DNA of 64,000 bases from positions 310,001 to 374,000 of the forward strand of contig NZ_FXAZ01000005.1 in NCBI RefSeq assembly GCF_900177815.1, written 5' to 3'. Below are positions 21,394-30,449 of this stretch, in pieces; the first letter of the stretch is position 1; each line of letters begins with the position of its first letter. Position numbers and translations under genes: made by a program. The DNA comes from Paenibacillus aquistagni. Its GTDB lineage: Bacteria > Bacillota > Bacilli > Paenibacillales > Paenibacillaceae. The notes beneath the pieces are model-generated. The model was given only the letters and a program-made list of their open reading frames with translations, was not told where the DNA came from and made no database searches.

Positions 21394-23046
21394 TCAGCCA
21401 ACGATCTTCCCGTTCCACGGCAGTCCCCGTTCATAGCGGTTCTCATCATTAGATCTCCACGCCTTCAACAGATCAAAGTCATACATATCCCAGATCTTGC
21501 ATGGATTCTCGTCGATCTGATAATGCTCCAGAATGGCATTGACTGCTCGTCTTGCCGCTTCGTTCGCCCCTTCCATCGTTGCCAGATCGGTATTGGTTCT
21601 CACATAATCCGAAGCCAGATACAGATTCGGAATCTGCGTATAGGCATTCGGACGCATGCTCCACGTATGCACACGATTGACGAGCAAAGGCTCCATATTG
21701 ACGGACTCATGCGGATTCGGAAAATGAATATCCTCATCCAAATACCAATCCACAACCATCTCGTCACTCAGCACCTCTTCGCCGTTGTGGTTGAAGCTGC
21801 GTTTCAATTGCTCCCACACCTCTGCGCGAATCTCCTCTCTCGTGCACTTCATGGCAGGCTTGCCGAATAGAATCCCCGGCGCTTCCCAATCCGAGACATC
21901 AACGGATATTACGCCGCGTACACGGCCATCTCCATATTCGCTTAGCGGATAGTTGTTCCAAAATTGCTGCTGGGAAATCAGCGTGAGTGCCCACGGGCTG
22001 TCCATGCATATAATATGGCCATGGATAAGCGGCACATCTTCAGATAGGTAGAATTGAACGCCATTCATCCATTCTACCGAATCACTCAGCGGAATCAGCT
22101 GAGCGAGCAGCGCATCCGCCTTGATCAGCTCTTCATTCACAAGCTTCGCCATTACCTCAACAGGCAGGGCAAATATATAGCAATCTCCGATCACAAGCTC
22201 CGTTTGTCCCGCATGATCGATCGTCACGCCTGCCACTTCCCCATCCTTCATGTGAATAGAAGTCACCTTCGCCTCCATGTGGAATTCAACGCCATTCTCC
22301 GTCAAGTAGCGATGCCACGGGGTGAGCCAAACATCGTTGGTGGGGCCATCCAGCAAGCGATCCGCGCTCCCTCCGGGCGTCACCATATCGAGCATCAGCG
22401 TTGCTCCTACGGTGCCGATCGTGCAGGCATTCGCCTCCTTGGCTTTGGCAGCGACAAGAATGCGCGACAATCCCGCGAATACTTGGCGGAACTGCTCAGA
22501 CTGCTTGTCCGCTTCAATAAAGTCCCACCACGAGATGCGCTGATAATCAAGCAGCCTGCGAATATCGCTGCTGGTCATCATCTGCCACAGCCGCTCTACA
22601 TAATGCTCGACATCCTCCTTGCTTAGGCCAAGATGATTATCGAATAACGAGGTCAACATGGTCTTCCAGTCATGGATCGTCGTCGGGAACTCCGTCACAA
22701 AAGGCAGCATAGCCCTATCGAAGAAGGCAAGTCCTAAATTCGTCCCTTCAATTAAATTATCAAATACCCCACGCTTGTTGTAGTTGTAAGGAATTCGCTT
22801 CATCGTATCCGTAATATGCTTGTAGAACTTCGGGAAGAATCGGAAGCCGTGTTCGCTTGGCAGGTCCTTGCGCCCATTGGTCCCGCTTCCCTTCACCGTC
22901 ATGCTTCTGGCTTTGCCACCGGGAATCGATTTCGCCTCATACACACTAACATTGAAGCCCCGCTCCATCAGTTCATGAGCGGCGCTCATACCTGCAACCC
23001 CTCCCCCTAGTACGATAACCTTTGGCTTTTCTTTACCATTGTTCAC
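21394..23046 (-). CDS. FAD-dependent amine oxidase/phytoene-desaturase-like protein
   Basis: 550 residues. The N-terminal dinucleotide fold is 'VIVLGGGVAGMSAAHELMER' followed by an acidic strand end 'VSVYEA' and 'PGGKARS'. The C-terminal FAD motif is 'NLYLASDYVRTNTDLATMEGA'. This pattern belongs to the NAD(P)/FAD amine oxidase superfamily, which includes carotenoid and squalene desaturases. No carotenoid synthase lies nearby, so the substrate is open. The start is a GTG eight bases after AGGGGG. It is a single gene. Confidence 0.82.
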   Translation of the reverse strand: MNNGKEKPKVIVLGGGVAGMSAAHELMERGFNVSVYEAKSIPGGKARSMTVKGSGTNGRKDLPSEHGFRFFPKFYKHITDTMKRIPYNYNKRGVFDNLIEGTNLGLAFFDRAMLPFVTEFPTTIHDWKTMLTSLFDNHLGLSKEDVEHYVERLWQMMTSSDIRRLLDYQRISWWDFIEADKQSEQFRQVFAGLSRILVAAKAKEANACTIGTVGATLMLDMVTPGGSADRLLDGPTNDVWLTPWHRYLTENGVEFHMEAKVTSIHMKDGEVAGVTIDHAGQTELVIGDCYIFALPVEVMAKLVNEELIKADALLAQLIPLSDSVEWMNGVQFYLSEDVPLIHGHIICMDSPWALTLISQQQFWNNYPLSEYGDGRVRGVISVDVSDWEAPGILFGKPAMKCTREEIRAEVWEQLKRSFNHNGEEVLSDEMVVDWYLDEDIHFPNPHESVNMEPLLVNRVHTWSMRPNAYTQIPNLYLASDYVRTNTDLATMEGANEAARRAVNAILEHYQIDENPCKIWDMYDFDLLKAWRSNDENRYERGLPWNGKIVG

Positions 23047-23363
23047 CCATTACGCCCCCTGTTAATGTAAAATCAATAGGTCAAATATTCCAATTGTTAT
23101 CATACGATATACCCAGCAGAATGTGTCGATTTTTTCCAAATTTCTTACGATATTTTTGTTGAAATTAGTCGATACAGTTCGTTATAACGCTTAAATTGTC
23201 GTTTTTATCAACATCATCTTTGAACACGTTTGACCGCATATTACCCTGATAAAATGTCTATTTTTAATCTTTAAGCATTCTTTATATTCCAATTATTGTA
23301 ACAATCTGACATCTATGATATTGTTTGTTTTAGTTTGAATCACATTTCTTAGGAGGTTTTTAT
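23047..23363. other. AT-rich intergenic region with divergent promoters
   Basis: Between the FAD protein (minus) and the small secreted protein (plus). A candidate promoter for the latter is TTGTAA with TATTGT after 17 bases, near 23297-23325. It overlaps a short palindrome ATTGT-A-ACAAT. Nothing else was identified. Confidence 0.35.
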
Positions 23364-23669
23364 ATGAAGAAACTATTTCGTAAAGTTTTAGTATCTTTGG
23401 CTATCACTTTAGGAATCACATCCACTGTCCTAGTTTCATTTCCATCATCTGTTCAAGCCGCCGACTCTTCTTTTCAAAATATTCAGAGAGGTTCAATGAT
23501 CTATTTAAACCGTGCTCCAGCCGACTACTATGTAGCTAGGGAAGGTGCTGGCAGAGTAAATATTATTCAGCAGCAGCGTCAAGCGCAAGCAATATGGACA
23601 GGGCCCGTGATCATCGATTCTTACAAAAATGGGTATTTAACTTGGACTTATTACATCCAAATTTATTAA
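23364..23669 (+). CDS. Small secreted protein of unknown function
   Basis: 101 residues. It has a clear Sec signal peptide: 'MKKLFRKVLVSLAI', a hydrophobic core, and a signal peptidase I site after 'SSVQA', leaving a mature chain of about 68 residues. The mature part is rich in Tyr, Gln and Ile ('IYLNRAPADYYVAREGAGRV', 'GYLTWTYYIQIY') and looks like a small beta protein. It has no cysteine. AGGAGG precedes the ATG. The gene is more AT-rich than its neighbours and could be recently acquired. I do not recognise a family. Confidence 0.78.
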   Translation: MKKLFRKVLVSLAITLGITSTVLVSFPSSVQAADSSFQNIQRGSMIYLNRAPADYYVAREGAGRVNIIQQQRQAQAIWTGPVIIDSYKNGYLTWTYYIQIY

Positions 23670-23742
23670 TTCATACAGGTCGTCCTCTGGATGGTCTTTT
23701 TCATGAGTTGATTATCTAACCGATCCCTTACACTGGTTAAAA

Positions 23743-23772
23743 TACATAACCATCCCCCTTCATCCATACATA
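23743..23772 (+). promoter_or_regulatory. Possible sigma-E-type promoter of spoVR
   Basis: CATACATA (23765-23772) fits the sigma-E -10 element. A weaker TACATAA lies 15 bases upstream. Fits a sporulation gene 37 bases downstream. Confidence 0.4.
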
Positions 23773-23809
23773 TGGTAGAGACACGATTTTTCGCTCGGGG
23801 GGATGAAGG

Positions 23810-25273
23810 ATGAACCAAGATGAGATGCGTGAGCTGGAGAAATCCATTGATGAGATTACCGAGATCGCCACAGGCTTCGGGCTGGACTTCTACCCGATGC
23901 GTTATGAGATATGCCCTGCCGACATTATTTACACCTTTGGCGCTTATGGCATGCCCACTCGCTTCCACCATTGGAGCTTTGGAAAAACGTTTAACAAAAT
24001 GAAGATGCAGTATGACTTTGGCCTGAGCAAGATATATGAGCTCGTCATTAACTCTGACCCCTGCTATGCCTTCCTATTGGACGGCAATTCCCTGATTCAA
24101 AACAAGCTGATCGTCGCACATGTGCTCGCACACTGCGACTTCTTCAAGAATAATGCCAGATTCATGAACACCAATCGCAATATGGTAGAGAGCATGTCTG
24201 CTACCGCTGAGCGCATCTCAAGCTATGAGCTCGAATACGGATCTCAAGCAGTAGAGAGCTTTATCGATGCGGTGCTTGCCATTCAAGAGCATGTTGATCC
24301 GCAGCTCATACATCCACGCAAGCTCGACAAGCAGCGCTATATGGAGATGAAGATCCAAGAAATGAAGGGTGATCAAGAGCCAGGCCCTGACGGTCCGTAT
24401 GATGACCTGCTCTCCTTAGAAGAGAACCGCCGAAAAGGCAAAAAACACGGAATCACGGATCAGGCGGACTTCACTTTTCCGCCAGAGCCTGAGAAAGATA
24501 TCATCTGGTTTATACAGGAGTTCTCGACCGTGCTGGAGGATTGGCAGCGGGATATCATGACGATGCTTCGAGATGAAATGCTCTATTTCTGGCCGCAAAT
24601 GGAGACCAAGATCATGAATGAGGGCTGGGCCTCCTATTGGCATCAGCGGATCATTCGCGAGCTGGAGCTGACAAGCGGCGAGACCATTGAGTTCGCCAAG
24701 CTCAATTCCTCTGTCGTACAGCCTTCTCGGAACTCCCTTAACCCGTATTATTTGGGACTGAAGATCTTCGAGGATATTGAGAAGCGCTGGGACAATCCAA
24801 ATTCATTTGAGCAGGAACGGCTTGGCAGGAAGCCAGGCAAGGGCCGTGAGAAGATATTTGAGGTCAGGGAGCTGGATTCGGATACTTCTTTTATTCGCAA
24901 CTACTTAACAAAGGACCTAACGAGGGATCTCGATCTTTATGTATTTGAGAAAAAAGGGCCTGAGTGGAAAATTACAGATAAATCCTGGGAGAATATAAGA
25001 GACCAGCTTGTATACTCGCGAGTCAATGGCGGCTTTCCTTATCTCGTGGTACAAGATGGGGATTATCAGCGTACTGGAGAGCTCTATGTCAAGCATAATT
25101 ACGAGGGCATTGAGCTCGACCTCAAGTACTTGGAGCGCACCCTGCCGTACGTCTACACGCTATGGGGCAAATCCGTCCATCTCGAAACGCTTGTAGAGGA
25201 TAAGCCGGTGCTCTTTACGTATGACGGCAAAAAAGTGTCCCGCAAATTCATCTCCTCTTCTGACCCTAAATAA
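23810..25273 (+). CDS. spoVR: SpoVR, stage V sporulation protein R
   Basis: 487 residues, SpoVR family (Escherichia coli YcgB is a homologue). Family features include '[20 protein letters not shown]', '[11 protein letters not shown]', and '[12 protein letters not shown]', the last two holding conserved histidines. In B. subtilis SpoVR is needed for normal spore cortex formation; its biochemical role is unknown. It is thought to work with PrkA and YhbH, both also in this window. The start ATG follows a G-rich ribosome binding region. It is a single-gene unit with a possible sigma-E promoter and a strong terminator. Confidence 0.94.
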   Translation: MNQDEMRELEKSIDEITEIATGFGLDFYPMRYEICPADIIYTFGAYGMPTRFHHWSFGKTFNKMKMQYDFGLSKIYELVINSDPCYAFLLDGNSLIQNKLIVAHVLAHCDFFKNNARFMNTNRNMVESMSATAERISSYELEYGSQAVESFIDAVLAIQEHVDPQLIHPRKLDKQRYMEMKIQEMKGDQEPGPDGPYDDLLSLEENRRKGKKHGITDQADFTFPPEPEKDIIWFIQEFSTVLEDWQRDIMTMLRDEMLYFWPQMETKIMNEGWASYWHQRIIRELELTSGETIEFAKLNSSVVQPSRNSLNPYYLGLKIFEDIEKRWDNPNSFEQERLGRKPGKGREKIFEVRELDSDTSFIRNYLTKDLTRDLDLYVFEKKGPEWKITDKSWENIRDQLVYSRVNGGFPYLVVQDGDYQRTGELYVKHNYEGIELDLKYLERTLPYVYTLWGKSVHLETLVEDKPVLFTYDGKKVSRKFISSSDPK

Positions 25274-25366
25274 CCTTATGAGAAGGAGAAATAACGAAAA
25301 GAGCCCTCACATTTGAGAAGTATTGAATAGCTCCTGTTAGATGCAAGCAACAGGGTCATTGAAGAT

Positions 25367-25402
25367 AACGAGCCTTAGAAGCAGCTCTAAGGCTCGTTTT
25401 TC
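25367..25402 (+). terminator. spoVR terminator
   Basis: Perfect 13-base-pair stem (AACGAGCCTTAGA and its complement), six-base loop, then TTTTC. The following 190 bases to the next gene hold nothing recognisable. Confidence 0.85.
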
Positions 25403-25594
25403 ATTAGGAAGAGATTATGCCCTCTCCTAAAATCATTGTTTGTTATGGCTTCTCTATTCATGCACATTTGGAATAAGGAATCCATAAATGATCCTGCCGA
25501 ATCCAATAATTCTACGCACAATCCTGCTTTTGTTCTTCTTAATGGAGGATGACGGGCTGCCCTCACAAGGAATATTTACCTTAGCTTGGCACAC

Positions 25595-26155
25595 TCAGCC
25601 TCTTTTTCTGCATACATACACAAATGCTGGCGGCAGATTCAATGGAACCAACCTGATTCTCTCCAGTTCGAAATACTGTTTTAGCAGGCACTTCATTTGT
25701 AATGAATATTGAAATGCGACAAACCACCCCTCTGTTCTGAGTGCTTCCGCCGCCTGACTAATCAATGTTTCGCGCAGCTTAGGTTCAAAGTTGAAGAACG
25801 GCAGGCCACTGATGATGCCATCTAGTTTCTCGATGCCCTGATATTGAATGAGCTGCACAAGATGACTCGCATTCGAGAAGCAGGAATAGTGGGGATATCG
25901 CTCTTTAAGCTGATTTCTCATCAATTCATCCTTTTCGAATAACAGCACCCTCGTCCCTTCTCCAGCATGAGAAGAAATATAACGAGTGATGGCCCCAGTG
26001 CCTGCGCCAAGCTCTGCTACCGCGCTTACCTTATCCCAAGGCAGAACACTGACCATTCGATTCGCCAAAAAGCGAGAACTAGGAGAGATGCTTCCGATCT
26101 CTTTGGGATTATGTAGAAACTTATTTAAGAACATCATTTGCGATTGAAACAGCAT
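25595..26155 (-). CDS. Class I SAM-dependent methyltransferase, phospholipid-methyltransferase-like
   Basis: 186 residues. The opening 'FLHNPKEIGSISPSSRFLAN' and the SAM motif 'VAELGAGTGAITRYI' resemble the PmtA group of phosphatidylethanolamine N-methyltransferases and the related rRNA adenine dimethylases. The later 'DGIISGLPFFNF' replaces the NPPY-type motif of adenine methylases, which favours a phospholipid or small-molecule substrate. No membrane helix is seen. The ATG follows AAGGGGGC. It is a single gene pointing away from the P-type ATPase. Confidence 0.75.
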   Translation of the reverse strand: MLFQSQMMFLNKFLHNPKEIGSISPSSRFLANRMVSVLPWDKVSAVAELGAGTGAITRYISSHAGEGTRVLLFEKDELMRNQLKERYPHYSCFSNASHLVQLIQYQGIEKLDGIISGLPFFNFEPKLRETLISQAAEALRTEGWFVAFQYSLQMKCLLKQYFELERIRLVPLNLPPAFVYVCRKRG

Positions 26156-26422
26156 GGCATCGCCCCCTTTATCGCCTATGTTTTGCAGTTTCTTGCTTCC
26201 TCATTCATACCCGCTGATACCCTCATTAGCGAACCCAAGCCAGCCTAGCCGCATAAGCTGGTAAAAATTTGTTTATTCATGATGCCCCGAAGCAAAATGT
26301 CATTAAGCCGCGTTCTTTTTCAGATGATATAAAGCAGCAGCAACCACGAGCAACCACCTTTCTAGCGCTGCTAACTGATTACAATTCTCACCAGAAAAAG
26401 GGTTTCGCTGCATCATTTGCTA

Positions 26423-26431
26423 TGCTATAAT
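26423..26431 (+). promoter_or_regulatory. Extended -10 promoter of the P-type ATPase
   Basis: TGC-TATAAT with no good -35. It predicts a leader of about 160 bases before the ATPase ATG. Confidence 0.55.
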
Positions 26432-26485
26432 GGAATCAGCTTCAAAAGTTTACCCTAACCAAAAATTATGTGCGAACACAAAAAA

Positions 26486-26500
26486 TGATATTCATTCTCA
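26486..26500. promoter_or_regulatory. Fur/PerR-like box 1 in the ATPase leader
   Basis: On the minus strand TGAGAATGAATATCA matches the Fur core TGATAATNATTATCA at 13 of 15 positions (N counted as a match) and the PerR consensus at 11 of 15. Confidence 0.55.
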
Positions 26501-26501
26501 A

Positions 26502-26533
26502 TCATGCTGTCCCTGCTTGCAGGGGCAGCATGA
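26502..26533 (+). promoter_or_regulatory. Strong leader hairpin between the two boxes
   Basis: TCATGCTGTCCCTGC pairs with GCAGGGGCAGCATGA over 15 positions, with one G-U pair. The apex can fold as a CUUG tetraloop on CCCUG/CAGGG. It is followed by TCATTTT. It may be an attenuator or an RNA stability element. Confidence 0.5.
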
Positions 26534-26555
26534 GTCATTTTAAGGGTAAAGACAA

Positions 26556-26570
26556 TAACTTTCATTCTCA
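26556..26570. promoter_or_regulatory. Fur/PerR-like box 2 in the ATPase leader
   Basis: Weaker box (10 of 15 to the Fur core). It shares the exact 12 bases TTCATTCTCAAT with box 1, exactly 70 bases downstream. Confidence 0.4.
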
Positions 26571-26595
26571 ATTAGAAAGAAAGGATGAGAACGAT

Positions 26596-28563
26596 ATGAA
26601 ACCAACAACAAGCACGAACTTGACCGCCACCAACCAGACACCCGCGTCTGCTGCTTCAACGCCGTCACCTCAGCAGCAGCCAGAACGCGGACCCCGAATG
26701 AAGGAACTCCTGCACAAGTATCGAGAGCTTCTCCCTCCTGCAGGAGCTGGGCTGTTCACTTTGATTGCTTGGCTTACAAGCTTTGGCAGCGATGGTCTGG
26801 CAACCGCTCTGTACATCATTGCCTTTATCATCGGAGGCTTCCAGCAAGCGAAGGAAGGTCTTGAGACACTGGTCAAAGAAAAAGATCTCGATGTCAATCT
26901 GCTGATGATTCTCGCCGCAATCGGGGCAGGAGCGATTGGCTATTGGGCAGAAGGCGCTATTCTCATCTTCATCTTTTCCCTTAGCGGAGCCTTAGAGGAA
27001 ATGACTATGGAGCGAAGCTCCAAGGATATCTCTGCGCTAATGAACCTGAAGCCGGAGACTGCCGTTCGCATGGAACACGGCATTGAGGTGAAGGTATCAG
27101 CTGCAGAGCTAAAGATTGACGATGTAATTATTGTTCGCAATGGCGAACGTATTCCAGCAGACGGCGAGATTATCGAAGGCCGCTCTGCGATCGATCAAGC
27201 TTCGATTACGGGAGAAAGCATTCCTGTTGATAAAGGGGTTGGCGATGAGGTATTTGCAGGAACACTGAATGGTGAAGGTGCCTTATACATTAAAGTAACA
27301 GCAGCAAGCGAATCCTCGCTATTTGCGAAGATCGTCATGCTGGTTCAAGAGGCGCAAAGCGAAATGCCCAAGTCCCAGCGCTTTATGGAGAACTTCGAGC
27401 GAATCTATGCACGAGCAGTCCTTGGTATTACGATTCTGTTGATCCTGCTGCCTCCATGGCTGCTTAACTGGACGTGGAGCGAGGCTTCTTATAAGGCAAT
27501 GGTATTCCTGGTGGTTGCTTCTCCTTGTGCCCTAGTCTCCTCGATCATGCCGGCGATGCTGTCAGCAATCTCCAACAGCGCAAGACGCGGGGTACTGTTT
27601 AAAGGCGGCGCTCACCTTGAGAATCTAGCCAATGTCAACGTCATAGCCTTTGACAAGACAGGAACCTTAACCAAGGGTCGCCCTGAAGTAACGGATATTC
27701 AAGTGTATATAGGTATGACCGAAGAGCAGTTGCTGGGCCATGCTGCTTCTGTAGAATCCATGACGAACCACCCCCTTGCTCGGGCGATTGTGCAGCATGC
27801 CGAGCAGCGCAAGCTTCCGCTTCAGCGCCCTACCGACTTTCAAGCTATTACAGGCTGGGGCGTGCAAGCGAATCTTGATGGGGAGGCTTGGGCGATTGGG
27901 AAACCGGGCTGGTTTATGCAGCAGGGCCTTGAAGGCGGCATTCTTAACGACCTCCATCGGCTGGAACAGGAAGGCAAGACGGTCATTGTATTGTCCAGAC
28001 AAAATGCCATTGCCGGCATTATCGCGCTGCAAGATCAGATTCGTCCCGAAACGAAAGCCGTCATGGCTGGGCTTCATGCACTAGGCATACAAACTGCGAT
28101 GCTGACTGGCGATCAGGAGCGTACCGCAATGGCGATTGCTGAGCAAGCGGGCATTGACTTGGTATATGCGGAGCTGCTGCCAGAAGATAAGCTCGAAATT
28201 GTTAAGCAGCTGCAGGAGGAACATGGCAGCGTCGCGATGGTTGGGGATGGCGTTAATGATGCGCCTGCATTGGCTGCGGCCAATGTAGGTATCGCAATGG
28301 GGGCTGCAGGATCAGATGTAGCGCTCGAGACTGCCGATCTCGTCTTAATGAATGACGACCTTCAAAAAATCGGAGGCGCGATTACGCTTGGCAAGCGCAT
28401 GAAACGCGTGATCAAGCAGAACATGATCTTTGCAAGCATCGTAATTATCAGCCTCATCTTGTCCAACTTTGTGAGCGGCATCCCGCTTCCACTTGGTGTG
28501 GTTGGCCATGAAGGAAGCACCATTCTCGTTATCTTGAATGGCCTGCGCTTGCTGCGGCAATGA
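26596..28563 (+). CDS. P1B-4-type metal-exporting ATPase (PfeT/ZosA-like)
   Basis: 655 residues. P-type ATPase marks: 'TGES' in 'SITGESIPVDKG', phosphorylated Asp353 in 'FDKTGTLTKG', and the hinge 'MVGDGVNDAPAL'. The membrane metal motif is Ser-Pro-Cys at residues 309-311, not CPC, and there is no N-terminal heavy-metal-binding domain; both point to subgroup P1B-4 (Fe2+, Co2+ or Zn2+). B. subtilis PfeT (formerly ZosA) is a PerR-regulated ferrous iron exporter of this type. The start (MKPTTSTN) follows AAGGAT; the frame is open 42 codons earlier through the leader. A Pro/Thr/Gln-rich N-terminal tail precedes the first helix. Confidence 0.9.
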   Translation: MKPTTSTNLTATNQTPASAASTPSPQQQPERGPRMKELLHKYRELLPPAGAGLFTLIAWLTSFGSDGLATALYIIAFIIGGFQQAKEGLETLVKEKDLDVNLLMILAAIGAGAIGYWAEGAILIFIFSLSGALEEMTMERSSKDISALMNLKPETAVRMEHGIEVKVSAAELKIDDVIIVRNGERIPADGEIIEGRSAIDQASITGESIPVDKGVGDEVFAGTLNGEGALYIKVTAASESSLFAKIVMLVQEAQSEMPKSQRFMENFERIYARAVLGITILLILLPPWLLNWTWSEASYKAMVFLVVASPCALVSSIMPAMLSAISNSARRGVLFKGGAHLENLANVNVIAFDKTGTLTKGRPEVTDIQVYIGMTEEQLLGHAASVESMTNHPLARAIVQHAEQRKLPLQRPTDFQAITGWGVQANLDGEAWAIGKPGWFMQQGLEGGILNDLHRLEQEGKTVIVLSRQNAIAGIIALQDQIRPETKAVMAGLHALGIQTAMLTGDQERTAMAIAEQAGIDLVYAELLPEDKLEIVKQLQEEHGSVAMVGDGVNDAPALAAANVGIAMGAAGSDVALETADLVLMNDDLQKIGGAITLGKRMKRVIKQNMIFASIVIISLILSNFVSGIPLPLGVVGHEGSTILVILNGLRLLRQ

Positions 28564-28624
28564 GTTAAACGCGCAGCTGCTGCATAATGCTTTAGCTGTG
28601 CGTCTGCAAACCCCATCACATAAT

Positions 28625-28670
28625 AATAGCGGTAAGAGAAAGCCAGCAGCTTCTCTTTACCGCTATTTTG
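28625..28670 (+). terminator. Terminator of the P-type ATPase gene
   Basis: AATAGCGGTAAGAGAA pairs with its complement (one bulged base), followed by TTTT. Confidence 0.8.
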
Positions 28671-28759
28671 CTAGATATGAATAGGATTAGCATGTATTCG
28701 TGCACCACGAGCTGTATCATACATGGAATTCAAAAAGCAGATCCATCGTATTTAGAAAT

Positions 28760-28916
28760 ACAAAAGGCCAGGTGCCAGCAGCAATGTACTGCTCAACCAC
28801 CCGGCTATATAACGATATCTTGGCAATAGCCCCAATGGGCTCATACCATACCACCTGCCGCTAGAGATCGGATTACGATCCCTAGAGGGTTCTACTATGG
28901 TATTCGTTCAATTATA
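28760..28916 (-). ncRNA. Candidate structured small RNA with own -10 element and terminator
   Basis: Minus strand. TATAAT (28911-28916) predicts a start near 28904, one base before helix P1 (28897-28903 with 28843-28849). P2 is a 10-bp hairpin (28861-28870/28876-28885). P3 (28828-28832/28837-28841) competes with an alternative pairing 28803-28808/28826-28831. P4 is a two-step stem (28768-28774/28798-28804 and 28777-28781/28789-28793) followed by UUUU. P2 and P4 each contain one pair that is G-U on the minus strand but A-C on the plus strand, which marks the minus strand as the RNA. The -35 is poor. It could also be a processed 3' end of the amino acid transporter mRNA, which ends 38 bases upstream. 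I match it to no RNA family from memory. Confidence 0.55.
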
Positions 28917-28953
28917 AGCGTCCTGCTTAAGTATTTATGGTCTCTAATCGACC

Positions 28954-29703
28954 CTACTCTTCTTGAGCCAGCTGACGCAGGAAGCGCTGTGCGCGCTCTG
29001 TCTTAGGAGAAGTGAAGAATGACTCCGGATCGCTTTCCTCTACGATCACGCCATCGCTCATGAAGATGACCCGATCCGCTACCTCTCTTGCGAACTTCAT
29101 CTCATGCGTGACCACGATCATCGTCATGCCTTCCTCGGCCAAGGATTTCATCACCTTCAGTACTTCACCAACCAATTCAGGGTCAAGAGCTGAGGTTGGT
29201 TCATCAAAGAGCATCAGGTCAGGCTGCATCGCAAGCGCTCTTGCAATAGCGACCCGCTGCTGCTGTCCGCCGGACAGCCTTGACGGATGCTCATCCTTCT
29301 TATCCAATAACCCGACTTTCTTAAGCAATTCCTCGGCCAGGCGAACAGCTTCGTCTCGCGACATGCCTTTTACGGTTCGAGGGGCTTCAATCACATTCTC
29401 CAACACCGTCATATGCGGGAACAGATTGAAGTGCTGGAACACCATCCCCGTATGGGAACGAACCTCGACGAGCGCCTGTTTCTTTTCCTTCTTGGAGGAT
29501 GCCGCCCCCCAGTTGATGGACCCAACGGTAATGGAGCCGCCATCCGGGCTTTCAAGCCCATTCAAGCAGCGAAGCAGCGTGCTTTTCCCCGAACCGCTTG
29601 GTCCAACTAATACGACGATCTCGCCTTCACTCACGCTCAATTCAATATTTTTAAGGACGACCTGCGATCCAAACTGCTTTTTCAACTCGCGTACATTAAT
29701 CAT
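28954..29703 (-). CDS. Polar amino acid ABC transporter, ATPase
   Basis: 249 residues, GlnQ/HisP family. Walker A is 'GPSGSGKST', signature 'LSGGQQQR', Walker B '[14 protein letters not shown]', and the switch histidine is in 'VVTHEM'. It energises uptake of a polar amino acid with the permease and binding protein upstream. I use the ATG giving [10 protein letters not shown] because GGGGGAG stands just before it; an ATG eight codons earlier lies before that site. It is the last gene of a three-gene unit. Confidence 0.94.
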   Translation of the reverse strand: MINVRELKKQFGSQVVLKNIELSVSEGEIVVLVGPSGSGKSTLLRCLNGLESPDGGSITVGSINWGAASSKKEKKQALVEVRSHTGMVFQHFNLFPHMTVLENVIEAPRTVKGMSRDEAVRLAEELLKKVGLLDKKDEHPSRLSGGQQQRVAIARALAMQPDLMLFDEPTSALDPELVGEVLKVMKSLAEEGMTMIVVTHEMKFAREVADRVIFMSDGVIVEESDPESFFTSPKTERAQRFLRQLAQEE

Positions 29704-29733
29704 GTTGTCTCCCCCTGCCTTGTCCATGCTCTC

Positions 29734-30381
29734 TTAGTATGCCTTCGCGAGACGAGCTTCTACTCGATTCAGGATAGCGGTAAAGAAGGTGCTCATGATC
29801 CAATACATAATCGCGATCTCGATATAGATCAACAGCGTATACCCGTAATATTGCGCGATAACCTGCTGTGCGCGGAGCAAGAGATCCGATACGGTTACGA
29901 TGGATACCAGTGAGGTCTCCTTCAGCATGCCGATGAAGGTGTTCCCCATTGGAGGAATGGCAATGCGTGCAGCCTGCGGCAAAATAATGCGCTTGAAGGT
30001 CTGCCATGGAGACAAGCCAAGCGAGCTCGCTGCCTCCCACTGCCCCTTCGGCACGGACAGCAGTGCGCCGCGGAATGTCTCCGATAAATATGCACTTACG
30101 TTGATGCTCAACACAATATAGGCGGATGCCATCGGACTAAGCGTAATCCCCACATCCGGAAATCCATAGTATGCAATAAAGATCTGTACAAGGATTGGTG
30201 TACCTCTAATAATCGATACATAGACTTGGGCAAACCACTGCAGTGGACGAACACCCTTCATGCGGATGACCGCAATACCAAGCCCTAGAATAATACCAAA
30301 AAACATGGCAACGATCGTAAGCTGCAAGCTCACGATCGCCCCCTTTAGAAAGAAAGGAATATTTGAAATGACAATATCCAT
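29734..30381 (-). CDS. Polar amino acid ABC transporter, permease
   Basis: 215 residues, HisM/GlnP family, five membrane helices. The coupling-helix EAA motif is 'WEAASSLGLSPWQTFKRIIL' followed by 'PQAARIAIPPMGN'. The chain is of usual length. GGGAGG precedes the ATG. It lies 30 bases before the ATPase gene and 68 bases after the binding-protein gene. A single permease gene implies a homodimeric channel. Confidence 0.94.
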   Translation of the reverse strand: MDIVISNIPFFLKGAIVSLQLTIVAMFFGIILGLGIAVIRMKGVRPLQWFAQVYVSIIRGTPILVQIFIAYYGFPDVGITLSPMASAYIVLSINVSAYLSETFRGALLSVPKGQWEAASSLGLSPWQTFKRIILPQAARIAIPPMGNTFIGMLKETSLVSIVTVSDLLLRAQQVIAQYYGYTLLIYIEIAIMYWIMSTFFTAILNRVEARLAKAY

Positions 30382-30449
30382 CGCGGTTAAGCTCCTCCCT
30401 CATTTCTGTCTGTACTTGCAAGCAAGTGAGCTGGCTTCAACCGTCTATC

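Noticed and set aside
30382-30449. Small hairpin ACTTGC-TT-GCAAGT between binding-protein and permease genes
   Set aside because: Six pairs with a two-base loop; could adjust expression but is not distinguishable from chance.
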